Shown: positions 9,783 through 17,844 of the stretch, piece after piece | Position numbering within the stretch: the stretch's first letter is position 1 | Layout of the letters: every line of letters starts with the position of its first letter | Assembly (NCBI RefSeq): GCF_014698475.1 | Contig: NZ_JACJTB010000040.1 | Coordinates: 1 to 64,000 of the forward strand | Length of the DNA stretch: 64,000 bases | Direction: 5' to 3' | From: Nostoc spongiaeforme FACHB-130 | GTDB lineage: Bacteria; Cyanobacteriota; Cyanobacteriia; Cyanobacteriales; Nostocaceae | Notes under the pieces: model-generated | Databases searched by the model: none | The model's input: only the letters and a program-made list of their open reading frames with translations | Told to the model about the DNA's origin: nothing | Made by a program: the position numbers and the translations under genes

Positions 9783-10358
9783 ATGAGCATTGTAGACAGT
9801 ATATTCATGCAGATGTTTGGTCGCCCGAAGGGTATGCTAGGTAGGTTGGGTGGCATGATTATGGCATCCATGAACCAAGCGTTTACCTATTCGGTGATCG
9901 ACCTACTCGATATTCAGCCAAATGACCAAGTGTTGGAAGTTGGATTCGGCTCAGGAGTGGGTATTCAGCGTTTATCCTCTTTAGCATCAGCAGGATATAT
10001 CGCAGGCATCGATTACTCTCAAGAAATGGTTGAGCAAGCTACAGCTAGAAACATGGCGGATATTGAGATGGGTTTGGTTGATTTACGGCAAGGTTCGGTG
10101 GAAAGTTTGCCCTTTGAAGACAACAAATTCGATAAAGTGCTGGCGGTTAACTCTATGCAAGTCTGGCCAGATGCCGTAGTTGGGCTGCGGGAAGTGCGGC
10201 GAGTTATGAAGGTTGGTGGTCGAATAGCACTTGGTTTTACTTCTTATTCAGGGCAATCAAGTACTGGATTGACTCAGATACTTACGACTGCTGGTTTCAC
10301 ACAAGCAAGGATAGTGGAGACGGATCGCGATTTTTTTGCATTGGCGACTACCTATTGA
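9783..10358 (+). CDS. Class I SAM-dependent methyltransferase
   Basis: The 191-residue protein has a class I methyltransferase core: motif I VLEVGFGSGVGIQ near residues 55-67, an acidic ribose-binding position in GIDYSQEM, motif II/III around GSVESLPFEDNKFDKVLAVNS, and a post-motif VMKVGGRIALG. This arrangement is typical of the UbiE/Methyltransf_11 group acting on small molecules, but the substrate cannot be told. AGGGAGG lies about 13 bases before the ATG. At 191 residues it is somewhat shorter than most family members and ends right after DRDFFALATTY. It stands alone on the plus strand. Confidence 0.8.
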   Translation: MSIVDSIFMQMFGRPKGMLGRLGGMIMASMNQAFTYSVIDLLDIQPNDQVLEVGFGSGVGIQRLSSLASAGYIAGIDYSQEMVEQATARNMADIEMGLVDLRQGSVESLPFEDNKFDKVLAVNSMQVWPDAVVGLREVRRVMKVGGRIALGFTSYSGQSSTGLTQILTTAGFTQARIVETDRDFFALATTY

Positions 10359-10749
10359 ACTCTAAATAAAGGCTCAACTGAGCAATAGCATTGCCTCTTT
10401 AACCCTTACCTACTCTCGGTTCGCAGATTTTAATAGTACGCTTTTTTCTTAGTTTTTTCTTACCCCACATTAGTACAGTGCTGTAGTGCTTACGCTGTTA
10501 ACTTTAGTATCTGTCTCTTGAAGTTAGCGCTCGTTCTTGAGGACAGTAGTTAACTAACTAGGAAAATTATAGTTTATTTGAATAAATACCTAGCTAAATA
10601 CCAACAAATTCATTAATAACTATCAATGGTTGGTAAGATTTTTTATGTAATAGGCGATTTAAGTTTTATTAATTATGTGCTAATTTACTTCTATTATTAA
10701 CTCCGGTATCCCGTGTGATAAAGTGTGCTTTAGAGGGAGTGTATCTATT
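10359..10749. other. Intergenic region without recognised genes
   Basis: Roughly 390 AT-rich bases between the methyltransferase and permease genes. I find no ORF or clear terminator. The last 20 bases carry AGAGGGAG, which fits a ribosome site for the permease. Confidence 0.3.
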
Positions 10750-11553
10750 TTGGTAACTATTCAATTGCTTATTCTAATGACAGTTTTTTTGATAGCAAGC
10801 GTCATCAGCGTCATCACTGGTAGCACTTCTTTAATTACTGTACCTGTAATGCTTCAGTTTGGAATTGAACCACGCACCGCTCTTGCTACCAATATGTTTG
10901 CATTAACATTAATGAGCATTGGTGGCACATTACCTTTTATCGGTAAAGGAGTAATTGACCGTCCTCGCTTACTATTATTAATCTGTTTAACGCTGACATC
11001 ATCAATTTTGGGAGCATTGCTTGTTCTGGTTGTACCTTCAAATTCAATACCACTTGTTATCTCTATCTCCATGATTTTAGTTACGGTATTATCAATTTCT
11101 CACAAGAATGCTGGAGTAATCCCAGCAGAAGCAATACCCTCACAGACAGCAGAAATTGTAGGCTATATAGCCACTTTTATAATTGGTATTTATGGTGGCT
11201 TTTTTAGTGGTGGTTATGTGACTTTACTAACAGCAGCCTATGTAATGCTATTTCGCATGACGTTTGTTCAAGCAATAGCAACAACTAAGCTTATTAATAT
11301 ATTTTCCTCACTCATTGCTACTTTAATATTTATGATGCAAGGACTTGTAGATTACAAGTTAGGTATAATTCTTGGTTTTACAATGTTCATAGGTGGAATT
11401 ATTGGTGGACGTATTACCCTGAGCTTGAGTAGTATCTGGCTACAACGTATCTACCTTACAGTTTTGACTATTCTTACAATCGTCACACTACGTAAATCCC
11501 TACAACCTAATCAGTCAACTAGTACGATTAGTCAATTTACACCTTTAGTTTAA
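10750..11553 (+). CDS. TauE/SafE-family membrane permease
   Basis: A polytopic membrane protein of about 267 residues with roughly eight hydrophobic segments. Family features are the N-terminal GSTSLITVPVMLQFGIEPRTALATNMFALT repeat unit (shown here for description; key part is GIxPRxAxATN) and its second copy YGGFFSGGYVTLL ... FVQAIATTKLIN. The TauE/SafE family exports sulfite, sulfonates or related anions; the substrate here is unknown. The frame is open from a GTG at 10723, but TTG at 10750 is preferred because AGAGGGAG lies about ten bases before it. ATG at 10777 is an alternative that would shorten the first membrane segment. Confidence 0.8.
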   Translation: MVTIQLLILMTVFLIASVISVITGSTSLITVPVMLQFGIEPRTALATNMFALTLMSIGGTLPFIGKGVIDRPRLLLLICLTLTSSILGALLVLVVPSNSIPLVISISMILVTVLSISHKNAGVIPAEAIPSQTAEIVGYIATFIIGIYGGFFSGGYVTLLTAAYVMLFRMTFVQAIATTKLINIFSSLIATLIFMMQGLVDYKLGIILGFTMFIGGIIGGRITLSLSSIWLQRIYLTVLTILTIVTLRKSLQPNQSTSTISQFTPLV

Positions 11554-11870
11554 AGAAAGGATACCCAAAAAACCTTTCACCCCATAAATTTCTGGATATC
11601 CAGAGAAAACAAATAACTCTTGCGATTGCCCGCAGAGATTGTTAGCGATCGCTACATTGAGTCCATGCCCTTAAAAATTTTAAATTTTGGAACTTTATTC
11701 TAAATGTACACCTACAAGATTAAGCCAAAATTTTAGGGTTGCCCTTTGTTCTAGCTATTCTTTTTATTTATAGAAACTAGAACTAAGCTGAAGTTGCACG
11801 TCTATGTAAGACTATGGTTAAAAATTTGACAGCAGTAATTGAAATAAGTTCTCCATTTTAGCTGGTTTTA
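11554..11870. other. Intergenic region
   Basis: About 317 bases between the convergent ends of the permease gene and the minus-strand hypothetical gene. It contains a GCGATCGC octamer near 11646 and no gene that I can support. Confidence 0.3.
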
Positions 11871-12548
11871 TTAGTCGATGAATATAATTTCATCAATGTT
11901 GAAAACTTCAACTGTAGCATTTGGACTGTTCATATCTGTGGTTTGTTCGAGTAGACGTGTTGCTTCCTCAAGCAATGCGCTTGCGTTCTGAAGCAGTGTT
12001 CGCACCTGGGTTAACTTGTTTCGTCGTTCGATACCAAGTTGTGCTTCTATATACCGCGCATCATTATGATGGCTGAGGTGAATTACCCGTACTTGTTGTT
12101 CTTTCTCTGAAGGTGCAAATATTGCGTTTTCGGCAGTTAGTTTATAGTATGAGTAAGTACCACTGGGGCGTTTAACATTGTAGATGTGGAGTTCGCAACT
12201 AGGTGGTGCGATGTACTGTCCGTCGAAGTTAGTAAGTCCAGTACGAATATTATCTAATGTGGTGGCGATCGCCTCGACGGCGGAGATAATACCTAATGAT
12301 TCTGGTGACTGTGGGCAACCGCGCCTCATCAGCATCATAATGGCGGCAGAACGACGAGTCAGGCGAATTTGTTCTTGATACTGGCGCATTTGTTCTTCCC
12401 GGATACGAACAAGTTCGAGTTCTTCATCAGGAGTTAGTTCAAGCGCACTCCCACAAGTTTTGTAATTTAAGCAGTCGCCAGGATCTATGCCTGGGTGCTG
12501 CATCATACTGGCACAGTCAAATCCAATTCCACATTTTTTCTTGGGCAT
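11871..12548 (-). CDS. Hypothetical plasmid protein with Cys-rich N-terminus
   Basis: A 225-residue protein. Residues 1-35 contain four cysteines (KKCGIGFDCASM, then DCLNYKTC) that could bind a metal. Residues 40-75 are helical and charged (EELELVRIREEQMRQYQEQ). A middle segment reads PPSCELHIYNVKRPSGTYSYYKL, and the C-terminus has a coiled helix (RRNKLTQVRTLLQNASALLEEATRLLEQ). I do not recognise a named family; a regulatory or plasmid-maintenance role is only a guess. It is transcribed divergently from the small gene at 12610. Confidence 0.55.
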   Translation of the reverse strand: MPKKKCGIGFDCASMMQHPGIDPGDCLNYKTCGSALELTPDEELELVRIREEQMRQYQEQIRLTRRSAAIMMLMRRGCPQSPESLGIISAVEAIATTLDNIRTGLTNFDGQYIAPPSCELHIYNVKRPSGTYSYYKLTAENAIFAPSEKEQQVRVIHLSHHNDARYIEAQLGIERRNKLTQVRTLLQNASALLEEATRLLEQTTDMNSPNATVEVFNIDEIIFID

Positions 12549-12609
12549 GGGTTATCGTTTTTTGTTCTAGTTACTTTTATAATTTTATATAGCTAGAACA
12601 AAGAGGCTT

Positions 12610-12804
12610 ATGGGCGAGATAAACAATGTTAGAATTTTTGCGCCTGAGCAAGATATTGCGTCGTGGCAGTCATTGTTTGAGAAGATGGAAGCGCAGGGAC
12701 TGGTTGAAATTGTCCAAAAACCAGATAAATTTTATGAAGTCAGGGGAAGCGAGAAACTTAAACGAGGGTATTTCAAGATTAAGTTGTTGCGCTCTGGTTT
12801 ATAA
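12610..12804 (+). CDS. Small hypothetical protein (64 residues)
   Basis: The sequence is soluble and compact (MGEINNVRIFAPEQ ... FEKMEAQGLVEIVQK ... RGYFKIKLL), with an alpha/beta pattern like a small winged-helix or adaptor protein. AGAGG lies four bases before the ATG, which favours this frame over the overlapping one at 12626. The gene is divergent from the Cys-rich gene at 11871-12548, with about 60 bases between their starts. Function unknown. Confidence 0.5.
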   Translation: MGEINNVRIFAPEQDIASWQSLFEKMEAQGLVEIVQKPDKFYEVRGSEKLKRGYFKIKLLRSGL

Positions 12805-12903
12805 AAACATAACATAACTCATGACTTAGAACCAGAAAACAACCTCGAAATCTATTATGACTCGGATGTACAAATTTTGGCACTAATACGTAGTGGAATT
12901 GCT

Positions 12904-12927
12904 TAAAACATCAACCTAGATGTTTTA
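12904..12927. terminator. Perfect 9-bp stem hairpin
   Basis: TAAAACATC and GATGTTTTA pair perfectly around a six-base loop. The hairpin sits between the convergent small plus-strand gene and the relaxase gene and could terminate both transcripts, although no long T-run follows. Confidence 0.45.
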
Positions 12928-12936
12928 ATGCTTTCT

Positions 12937-12964
12937 ACGAAGTATTCAAATTTGAACACTTCGT
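12937..12964. repeat. 28-bp near-perfect palindrome
   Basis: ACGAAGTATTCAAA is followed directly by TTTGAACACTTCGT, giving a dyad with one mismatch and no loop. A loopless dyad is more like a protein-binding operator than a terminator. It lies 60 bases downstream of the relaxase stop codon. Confidence 0.5.
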
Positions 12965-13024
12965 ATTTCATATATCAACAATAGGAATTCTCAGTAGATT
13001 AAATTCTCTCTAGTAGCAGGTTTA

Positions 13025-14530
13025 CTACTGCTCAATACCTGTTTGCGATCGCTGTTGATTGATTAATACTTGTTGGGTAAAGAAACGTAAACTTTCAATC
13101 TGCTCAATTTCGTTTGTGGTTAGTCGAGTTGGGATCTCTTCATACCAGGTTCTCTGACTGTAGCAGGTTTGCATCACAGGAGTATTATCCCCATGACGGT
13201 AAACACTCAGAGTATTGCTATCTAAGCTGGCACTCAACTCCCGTCCTTCGATACGGAAGTTATTGGTAACAAGCATATAGTCAGTGATTATAGAAGGCAA
13301 ATGTTTGAGAGTAGAAGGCAGAAGGTTAAGAGAAGGAGGAACAGGGGAAGATTGTTCTTCCAGGAATTGTTTAGTAGTAAGACCATTTTCTTCTGAAATA
13401 TCCTGTTGTGGGTACTGTTTTTGGGGATGCGGCTGAACTTTTTTCTTAGTGTTATTTGCTTTCAATGTGGGGTTGTCTTCCAATTTGGATTGTATTACTA
13501 GAATCTCACTTGGATAATTACTGTTTAGTGTATATGTACTAACAAGTGTTTTGGAGTTACTATCGGTATCACCATTGCTATCACTTGCACTGCTGCTAGT
13601 AGGTTTATCACTATATAAGTAATTATTGTTACTTAATATGTTGCTATTTATGCGGTTAATTGCTTTGGCTTTAGCTTTTTGAATTACTTCTTTATCTTTA
13701 TCTGAGTCGTACATGATTCCATATTCAGACCGGAGTTTGTTCCAGCTATAAGGTTTGTATACTTGATAACCAGCAATTTTGACATCATTATGAATGTAGG
13801 TAAAGCCTAGTAGTTCTTCCCCCTGCATTTTAGGCAATACTCCAATGCTGTTTTCTTCCAGGCGTTGAATGAACGTAGAGACCGTGGGACTATCCTTAAT
13901 GGCTTCCCCTATTGCTTGGCGAATAATTTCTTTACTTGTTGGAGTTTTGTGCTTACTGTTAACTGCTCTAATGCTTTTTGATCGGTTGGGGCTGGTAAGT
14001 GTAATAATGCCGTACTCTTTCTCTAACCTAGAGGCGACGGCTTCATTTGTTGTTGGAGTTACTTCTAATCCTAGTTCCGCCGCGATGCGTCTAGTTGAAA
14101 CTTGGGAGTTGAAATAATCATAGGAATCATTAACTAAGGTGCCATCTAACCGAATCCGGGAGGCGATTATGTGCAGGTGTTCGTGGTTGCGATCGTGGTG
14201 GCGTACCGCAACAAACTGACTGGTAGCTGCTACAGATGATTCTTCTTTGGGCAAGTATCCCATATCCTTGAGATATTCTCTTGCTACATAACTGTACTGA
14301 CTGTTGGATAAATGCTCGTGGTAGTTCGGGCGGTGTGCGATTGAGATGATGAGGTGAGCGCACTGCCGTTTAACTGCTTTGTTGGTGTACTTGATGGTGA
14401 GAAACTGCTGGTTAAATTCATTTGGCTTTGTTCCCATCATATTAGTATCGACAATCGCAGCATCATCTTTCCCCAAGACATACTTGAGCGTGTCGAGAAA
14501 ATTGGGTTTTTTGTAGATGACGGGAATCAA
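13025..14530 (-). CDS. Mobilisation relaxase (MobA/VirD2-type nuclease)
   Basis: This 501-residue protein has the relaxase/mobilisation nuclease pattern: a conserved N-terminal NPNFLD-like region, then around residues 105-125 the metal-binding histidine motif HHDRNHEHLHIIASR (HxD...HxH). Such enzymes nick oriT and lead the plasmid strand into the recipient through a type IV secretion channel. Residues about 290-400 are a low-complexity Ser/Asn/Gln linker. The C-terminal 90 residues form a separate module (FRIEGRELSASLDSNTLSVY ... TRLTTNEIEQIESL) that looks related to the C-terminus of the protein at 856-1626. mobC lies immediately upstream, 42 bases away, in the same orientation. No coupling protein or mating-pair genes are seen in the window. 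Confidence 0.85.
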   Translation of the reverse strand: MIPVIYKKPNFLDTLKYVLGKDDAAIVDTNMMGTKPNEFNQQFLTIKYTNKAVKRQCAHLIISIAHRPNYHEHLSNSQYSYVAREYLKDMGYLPKEESSVAATSQFVAVRHHDRNHEHLHIIASRIRLDGTLVNDSYDYFNSQVSTRRIAAELGLEVTPTTNEAVASRLEKEYGIITLTSPNRSKSIRAVNSKHKTPTSKEIIRQAIGEAIKDSPTVSTFIQRLEENSIGVLPKMQGEELLGFTYIHNDVKIAGYQVYKPYSWNKLRSEYGIMYDSDKDKEVIQKAKAKAINRINSNILSNNNYLYSDKPTSSSASDSNGDTDSNSKTLVSTYTLNSNYPSEILVIQSKLEDNPTLKANNTKKKVQPHPQKQYPQQDISEENGLTTKQFLEEQSSPVPPSLNLLPSTLKHLPSIITDYMLVTNNFRIEGRELSASLDSNTLSVYRHGDNTPVMQTCYSQRTWYEEIPTRLTTNEIEQIESLRFFTQQVLINQQRSQTGIEQ

Positions 14531-14572
14531 ATTGAGACAGTTAAAAGCGTGGGCTATAGAACTTGTAATGCC

Positions 14573-14929
14573 TTATTTATCTTGGCTTGAAGGTGATTTA
14601 TCGGTAACGTCTAGGTTAAATGCAGCTGCGATGGTTTGATCTACAAGTGCGATCGCCTTATTAACAGTATCCAAAATTTGCTGGTTATTTGTTTCTTTCG
14701 CTAAGTGAGATAACATCATCAGTTCGCTTTTAAGGTTTCCAGCAGTAGCGCGGATAGTTATCAAGTCGGCAGACGGTTTTGCCGTTAGTACCCGCCTTAA
14801 TCCAGAGGAACGTAAATACTCAGATGCAGTTACCCCTGTGGCGATCGCTTTTTCCTCAATGGTAGTTTTCTCTTCCTTAAAGAGGTATACCTTGATAGAT
14901 TTAGTTCGCTTTACGGGATCATTTACCAT
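14573..14929 (-). CDS. mobC: MobC-like relaxosome accessory protein
   Basis: The 118-residue protein begins with a ribbon-helix-helix-like segment (TKSIKVYLFKEEKTTIEEKAIATGVTASEYLRSSGLRR) and continues with the helical region typical of bacterial mobilisation protein MobC (about residues 60-105). MobC proteins bind and open oriT to help the relaxase. An IS5-type element ends only six bases before the ATG, so the native promoter and ribosome site have been displaced and no good Shine-Dalgarno sequence is visible in the insertion end. Expression of mobC, and perhaps of the relaxase, may be altered or dependent on the element. Confidence 0.8.
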   Translation of the reverse strand: MVNDPVKRTKSIKVYLFKEEKTTIEEKAIATGVTASEYLRSSGLRRVLTAKPSADLITIRATAGNLKSELMMLSHLAKETNNQQILDTVNKAIALVDQTIAAAFNLDVTDKSPSSQDK

Positions 14930-14956
14930 ACATTAGGGCGTGTTTTAAAACTAAAA

Positions 14957-15397
14957 CTATAGCCAAAGAATGATAGAAGCGAGCGTCAACATTGCAAGGT
15001 AGTTATGAGCTTTCTTTTCATAGCGTGTAGCAATCCGACGAAATTGCTTTAAACGGTTAAAACATCGCTCAATCTTATTTCTTTGGCGATAAATCGATTT
15101 GTCAAACTTACCACGTCTGCGTTCATTCGACCTACGCGGGATTGTTAACCGAATGCCACGTCGCTGTAAATAGCGACGAATATTCATACTACTATAGCCC
15201 TTATCCCCAACAACTCGTCCAGGACGAATGCGCGGACGACCAAATCTTGGGCGTTTTACCGCTCCTTGTGACATTAATTGCTCAAACACGACTGCTTCAT
15301 GACGTTCACCAACAGTCAGCAAGAATGTAATAGGTTTGCCATTACCATCGCAACGCAGATGGATCTTGGTGCTAAAACCACCTTTAGAACGTCCCAA
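14957..15397 (-). CDS. IS5-type transposase, ORF B (C-terminal part)
   Basis: These 146 residues carry the second and third catalytic residues of a DDE transposase: Asp in VVGDKGYSS and Glu in NKIERCFNRLKQFRRIATRYEK (Y-(2)-R-(3)-E-(6)-K type arrangement). It lacks its own credible start; the frame is open upstream and joins ORF A by a -1 shift at an AAAAAGGGGG run. The full-length enzyme is therefore probably a frameshift fusion of about 270-280 residues. Confidence 0.85.
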   Translation of the reverse strand: MGRSKGGFSTKIHLRCDGNGKPITFLLTVGERHEAVVFEQLMSQGAVKRPRFGRPRIRPGRVVGDKGYSSMNIRRYLQRRGIRLTIPRRSNERRRGKFDKSIYRQRNKIERCFNRLKQFRRIATRYEKKAHNYLAMLTLASIILWL

Positions 15398-15447
15398 AGC
15401 CTCTCTTTGTTGTACTTGTTCAATTGCAGATAACTCCCTTTCAGGGT

Positions 15448-15816
15448 TTATCTCCCCCTTTTTGCTCCGGCCGAATGTTGGTGGGCACGGATAACGCTAC
15501 CATCTACATAATGTACTTCCCAATCCAGTTGTCCCGACGCATCAGCTTGTTGTTGCAAAGACTCTAGAATCTTCTGCCAGATGCCACTTCTACGCCAACG
15601 GTAAAATCGACCTGCTACTGTTGCCCATGCGCCGTAATGTTCTGGTAGATCACGCCACGGCGCTCCCGTCCGTAAAATCCATAACATTCCATTGATCATG
15701 GTGCGGTGGTCATTGCTGGGACGACCAGTTTTTGGTTTTTGAGATGGAAGCAGAGTTTTCAGTCGCTTCCATTGTCGCTCTGTCAAGTCGCCTCGACGCT
15801 GCGGTGGAAGAATCAT
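15448..15816 (-). CDS. IS5-type transposase, ORF A (N-terminal part)
   Basis: These 122 residues contain the DUF4096-like N-terminal domain (DLTERQWKRLKTLLP ... GMLWILRTGAPWRDLPEHYG) and the first catalytic Asp in HYVDGSVIRAHQHSAGAKRGR. Translation stops just after a slippery A AAA AGG GGG stretch near 15450-15460. A -1 slip there enters the ORF B frame, the usual way this group makes its transposase. Confidence 0.85.
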   Translation of the reverse strand: MILPPQRRGDLTERQWKRLKTLLPSQKPKTGRPSNDHRTMINGMLWILRTGAPWRDLPEHYGAWATVAGRFYRWRRSGIWQKILESLQQQADASGQLDWEVHYVDGSVIRAHQHSAGAKRGR

Positions 15817-15884
15817 CGGTAAATGCTGAATTCGTTAATTTTTAGTATTTTCACTTATTTTATCGAGTTTTAAAACACGCCCTA

Positions 15885-16394
15885 GTCATCAAAAAGTAAA
15901 TATAAAACAGAAGTAGTATTTATTAGAACTGCATGATAAACAATTGTATTAAATATATTGTCAATTAATCTAATTTATTGCAAATAATATAAGGATAAAA
16001 TGACCCCATTAAACATACCTTGTTTTAGTTCTGGATTGTGCGACAACAGCAATGGTTTATTGTGGAACGCTACTGATGTCAATTTATATGCAGTGAGGGT
16101 TGTAGAGTTTTGTTCCAAGACGATTGATGTTTGAAGTAATGCTGAAATAGTTGGGTCAATTTGCCCTCAGAATACCTCAATCATGGGAATTGTAAGAGTT
16201 TATTTATCAGTTAACAACATATTTTTATTTAAAAAATTAGACCTAATTTTCAATTGATTGGGGTAATTAGTGTGTGAATTGGGGTAGTTAGGAGTAAATA
16301 CGGGGGTAAGTTCTTCTACAGTGTGGTTAAAGTAAGAGTATTGACAAATAGCTTACTGAAAAGCTTGGGTTGCAGATTATATAGAAGTAAAGGT
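15885..16394. other. Non-coding region upstream of parR-like gene; candidate centromere or oriT
   Basis: This 510-base stretch lies between the insertion sequence and the parR-like gene. It holds a 22-base sequence at 16003-16024 that recurs at 17391-17412, and a GATTGGGGTAATT motif at 16257-16269 that recurs at 17580-17592, plus a related AATTGGGGTAG at about 16277. Before the insertion it was also the upstream region of mobC, so it may contain oriT as well as centromere sites. No ORF is supported. Confidence 0.45.
16003..16024 (+). repeat. Copy 1 of 22-bp repeat flanking parR-like gene
   Basis: The 22 bases match positions 17391-17412 at 20 of 22 positions, differing only in the central AA/GG pair of CCCCATTaaACATACC. 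The two copies flank the parR-like gene and are each followed by a GATTGGGGTAATT motif. They are candidates for centromere (parC-like) elements or a duplicated leader. Confidence 0.6.
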
Positions 16395-16973
16395 ATGGCA
16401 AGAGCGAGTAAGCCTGCTGATTCTGTTGAGTTGGCGCGAATCATGCGGAATAAGGATACTGAGGATGGGATAGTCATTAGCTATCTCCAGTCGAAGAAGC
16501 GAGGGCAAACTGAGTTAGTATGTGAGGCGCTGCGGGCTTATTACCTGCCGTTTGCGCTATCGGCTGCGGGAGTATCTGGTATAGAATTGCAGTCGGCCCT
16601 CCATGATGCGATCGCGCAACTTGAAGCCCAGATAATTAAGATGAAACGGACATTCGGGATGGAGGGGTTGCCCCAGGTAGTTCTTGTTAATCCTCATAGT
16701 GGAATTTTCTCGCAGGGTGTGATTGGCTTACAACCAACAATTGGAACTAATGGTGTGGGAGTAACTCCTGTTTCAGCTAATTTGGTTCCGCCTTCGGTTT
16801 CTTTTTTTGATTCCACTGAGCCAGGTCCTGACTCGCTACCTGTTACGGCAGAATCAGTAGGGTCAAATGTTTTGGAAGAAGATTCTGAAGATGATGGGTT
16901 CTTTAATGATGATGAGGATGACCCGATTGCTAAGGCAGAAATAGAAGTTGATGCAGGATTTCGTCTTGAGTAA
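16395..16973 (+). CDS. ParR/StbB-like partition adaptor candidate
   Basis: A 192-residue protein from the ATG at 16395, preceded by AGAAG; the frame stays open upstream to 16323 but that part looks non-coding. Residues 1-65 (RNKDTEDGIVISYLQSKKRGQTELVCEALRAYYLP) resemble the DNA-binding part of ParR/StbB proteins, which bind the plasmid centromere and the ParM filament. A middle helix (LQSALHDAIAQLEAQIIKMKRTF) could dimerise. The C-terminus is acidic (LEEDSEDDGFFNDDEDDP). Its position upstream of a ParM-like gene supports the call, although 870 bases separate the two, more than usual for a par operon. Confidence 0.6.
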   Translation: MARASKPADSVELARIMRNKDTEDGIVISYLQSKKRGQTELVCEALRAYYLPFALSAAGVSGIELQSALHDAIAQLEAQIIKMKRTFGMEGLPQVVLVNPHSGIFSQGVIGLQPTIGTNGVGVTPVSANLVPPSVSFFDSTEPGPDSLPVTAESVGSNVLEEDSEDDGFFNDDEDDPIAKAEIEVDAGFRLE

Positions 16974-17094
16974 AGGGATTATCAGGAATGGCTGTTAGGT
17001 GTTAGAGAAAAGCGTATTCTTTGCCTTCGCTTGTGATACTTACGTAATTTCCTCCTTTGTCCTGTTTGTCATTGTGGGCAGTATTTTTCAGAGT

Positions 17095-17123
17095 GCGATG
17101 GCTACGCCTGCCGTAGGCATCGC
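17095..17123. repeat. Palindromic interspersed repeat
   Basis: GCGATG-g-CTACG, a five-base centre, then CGTAG-g-CATCGC form a perfect interrupted dyad. Similar short palindromes containing GCGAT and CTACG are common in Nostoc-type genomes. Confidence 0.6.
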
Positions 17124-17390
17124 GTTAGGCACTGTTGCTAAGAAGTGCTTTGTACCTCTTAACAAAGCACATTGAGAAGAAGTTTTTGCCCAAGCACCTG
17201 CATGATTCAAAGTTTCGATTAAACCATTTCGCCATACACTTGGTCAAAGCTTGTGATCGAGTGCATTAACAGTATTTGACCGAACTGGAGAGGCGATCGC
17301 ATTCTAACTCCGGAGGTGCAATTGCCTTCATGATATTTCATTTGTAAAAGTTGCAATCAACAATTTTGCACCAAAGCAAATTTGTAATAA

Positions 17391-17412
17391 ACCCCATTGG
17401 ACATACCTTGTT
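17391..17412 (+). repeat. Copy 2 of 22-bp repeat flanking parR-like gene
   Basis: Second copy of the repeat at 16003-16024, with two differences. It is followed about 170 bases later by GATTGGGGTAATT, whereas copy 1 is followed by the same motif after about 230 bases. Confidence 0.6.
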
Positions 17413-17844
17413 ATTGTTATTGTACAAGACTGCCCAATTGTGGTGCTTTTAGTGAGGTAAATGTGGGGATAATTGAGGTAAGACTGGGTGCAATAATCAC
17501 AATTACATTGTTTATTTCACAAGCCAAAGACAAATATTATTTTGTAATTCAACTTTTAGTTGATACAGAATTAGGGTGTGATTGGGGTAATTTGTTCATG
17601 ATACAGGACGTAATTTAACCAGCGTGTGTTGAAGAAATTTTTAATACATTAATTTACTTAGAATCTACAGTTTCGGTTTGGTATTAGTGTTATAGAAGAA
17701 AATGATCGTAATGGTTTTTTCTCTACTTACTTTGTATGTAAAAAACCTGTTAACCCCTGTAAAGAAAATGTTTTGCACTACAGCATCATTCCTATTTCAA
17801 GTAAATTAGTAACAATAGGAGAAGTTAATAAAACATCAATATAT

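Larger units (their letters stand above)
14936..15882. mobile_element. IS5-family insertion sequence (IS427-like), 947 bp
   Basis: The element is bounded by inverted repeats of about 18 bp beginning GGGCGTGTTTTAAAAC at both ends, and flanked on each side by the dinucleotide TA (14934-14935 and 15883-15884), which fits the short TA duplication of this group. It carries two overlapping-phase transposase reading frames read on the minus strand. The intact ends, intact catalytic residues and plain target duplication suggest a recent insertion. Confidence 0.9.
16974..17844. other. 870-base gap between parR-like and parM-like genes, with repeats
   Basis: The gap contains the second copy of the 22-base repeat (17391-17412), a second GATTGGGGTAATT (17580-17592), a cyanobacterial palindromic repeat at 17095-17123, and a GCGATCGC octamer near 17294. 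The open frame at 17397-17618 has no family features and overlaps the repeat, so I do not call it a gene. The region could be a centromere or a regulatory leader. Confidence 0.45.

Noticed and set aside
12626-12817. Alternative frame overlapping the small gene at 12610
   Set aside because: The 12610 frame has a ribosome site directly upstream and more natural amino-acid use.
17397-17618. 73-residue frame in the parR-parM gap
   Set aside because: Overlaps the 22-base repeat, has no ribosome site and no protein-family character.
17773-17844. Upstream TTG extension of the ParM-like protein
   Set aside because: Adds 24 residues before the first beta strand with no conserved features; the ATG at 17845 is simpler.
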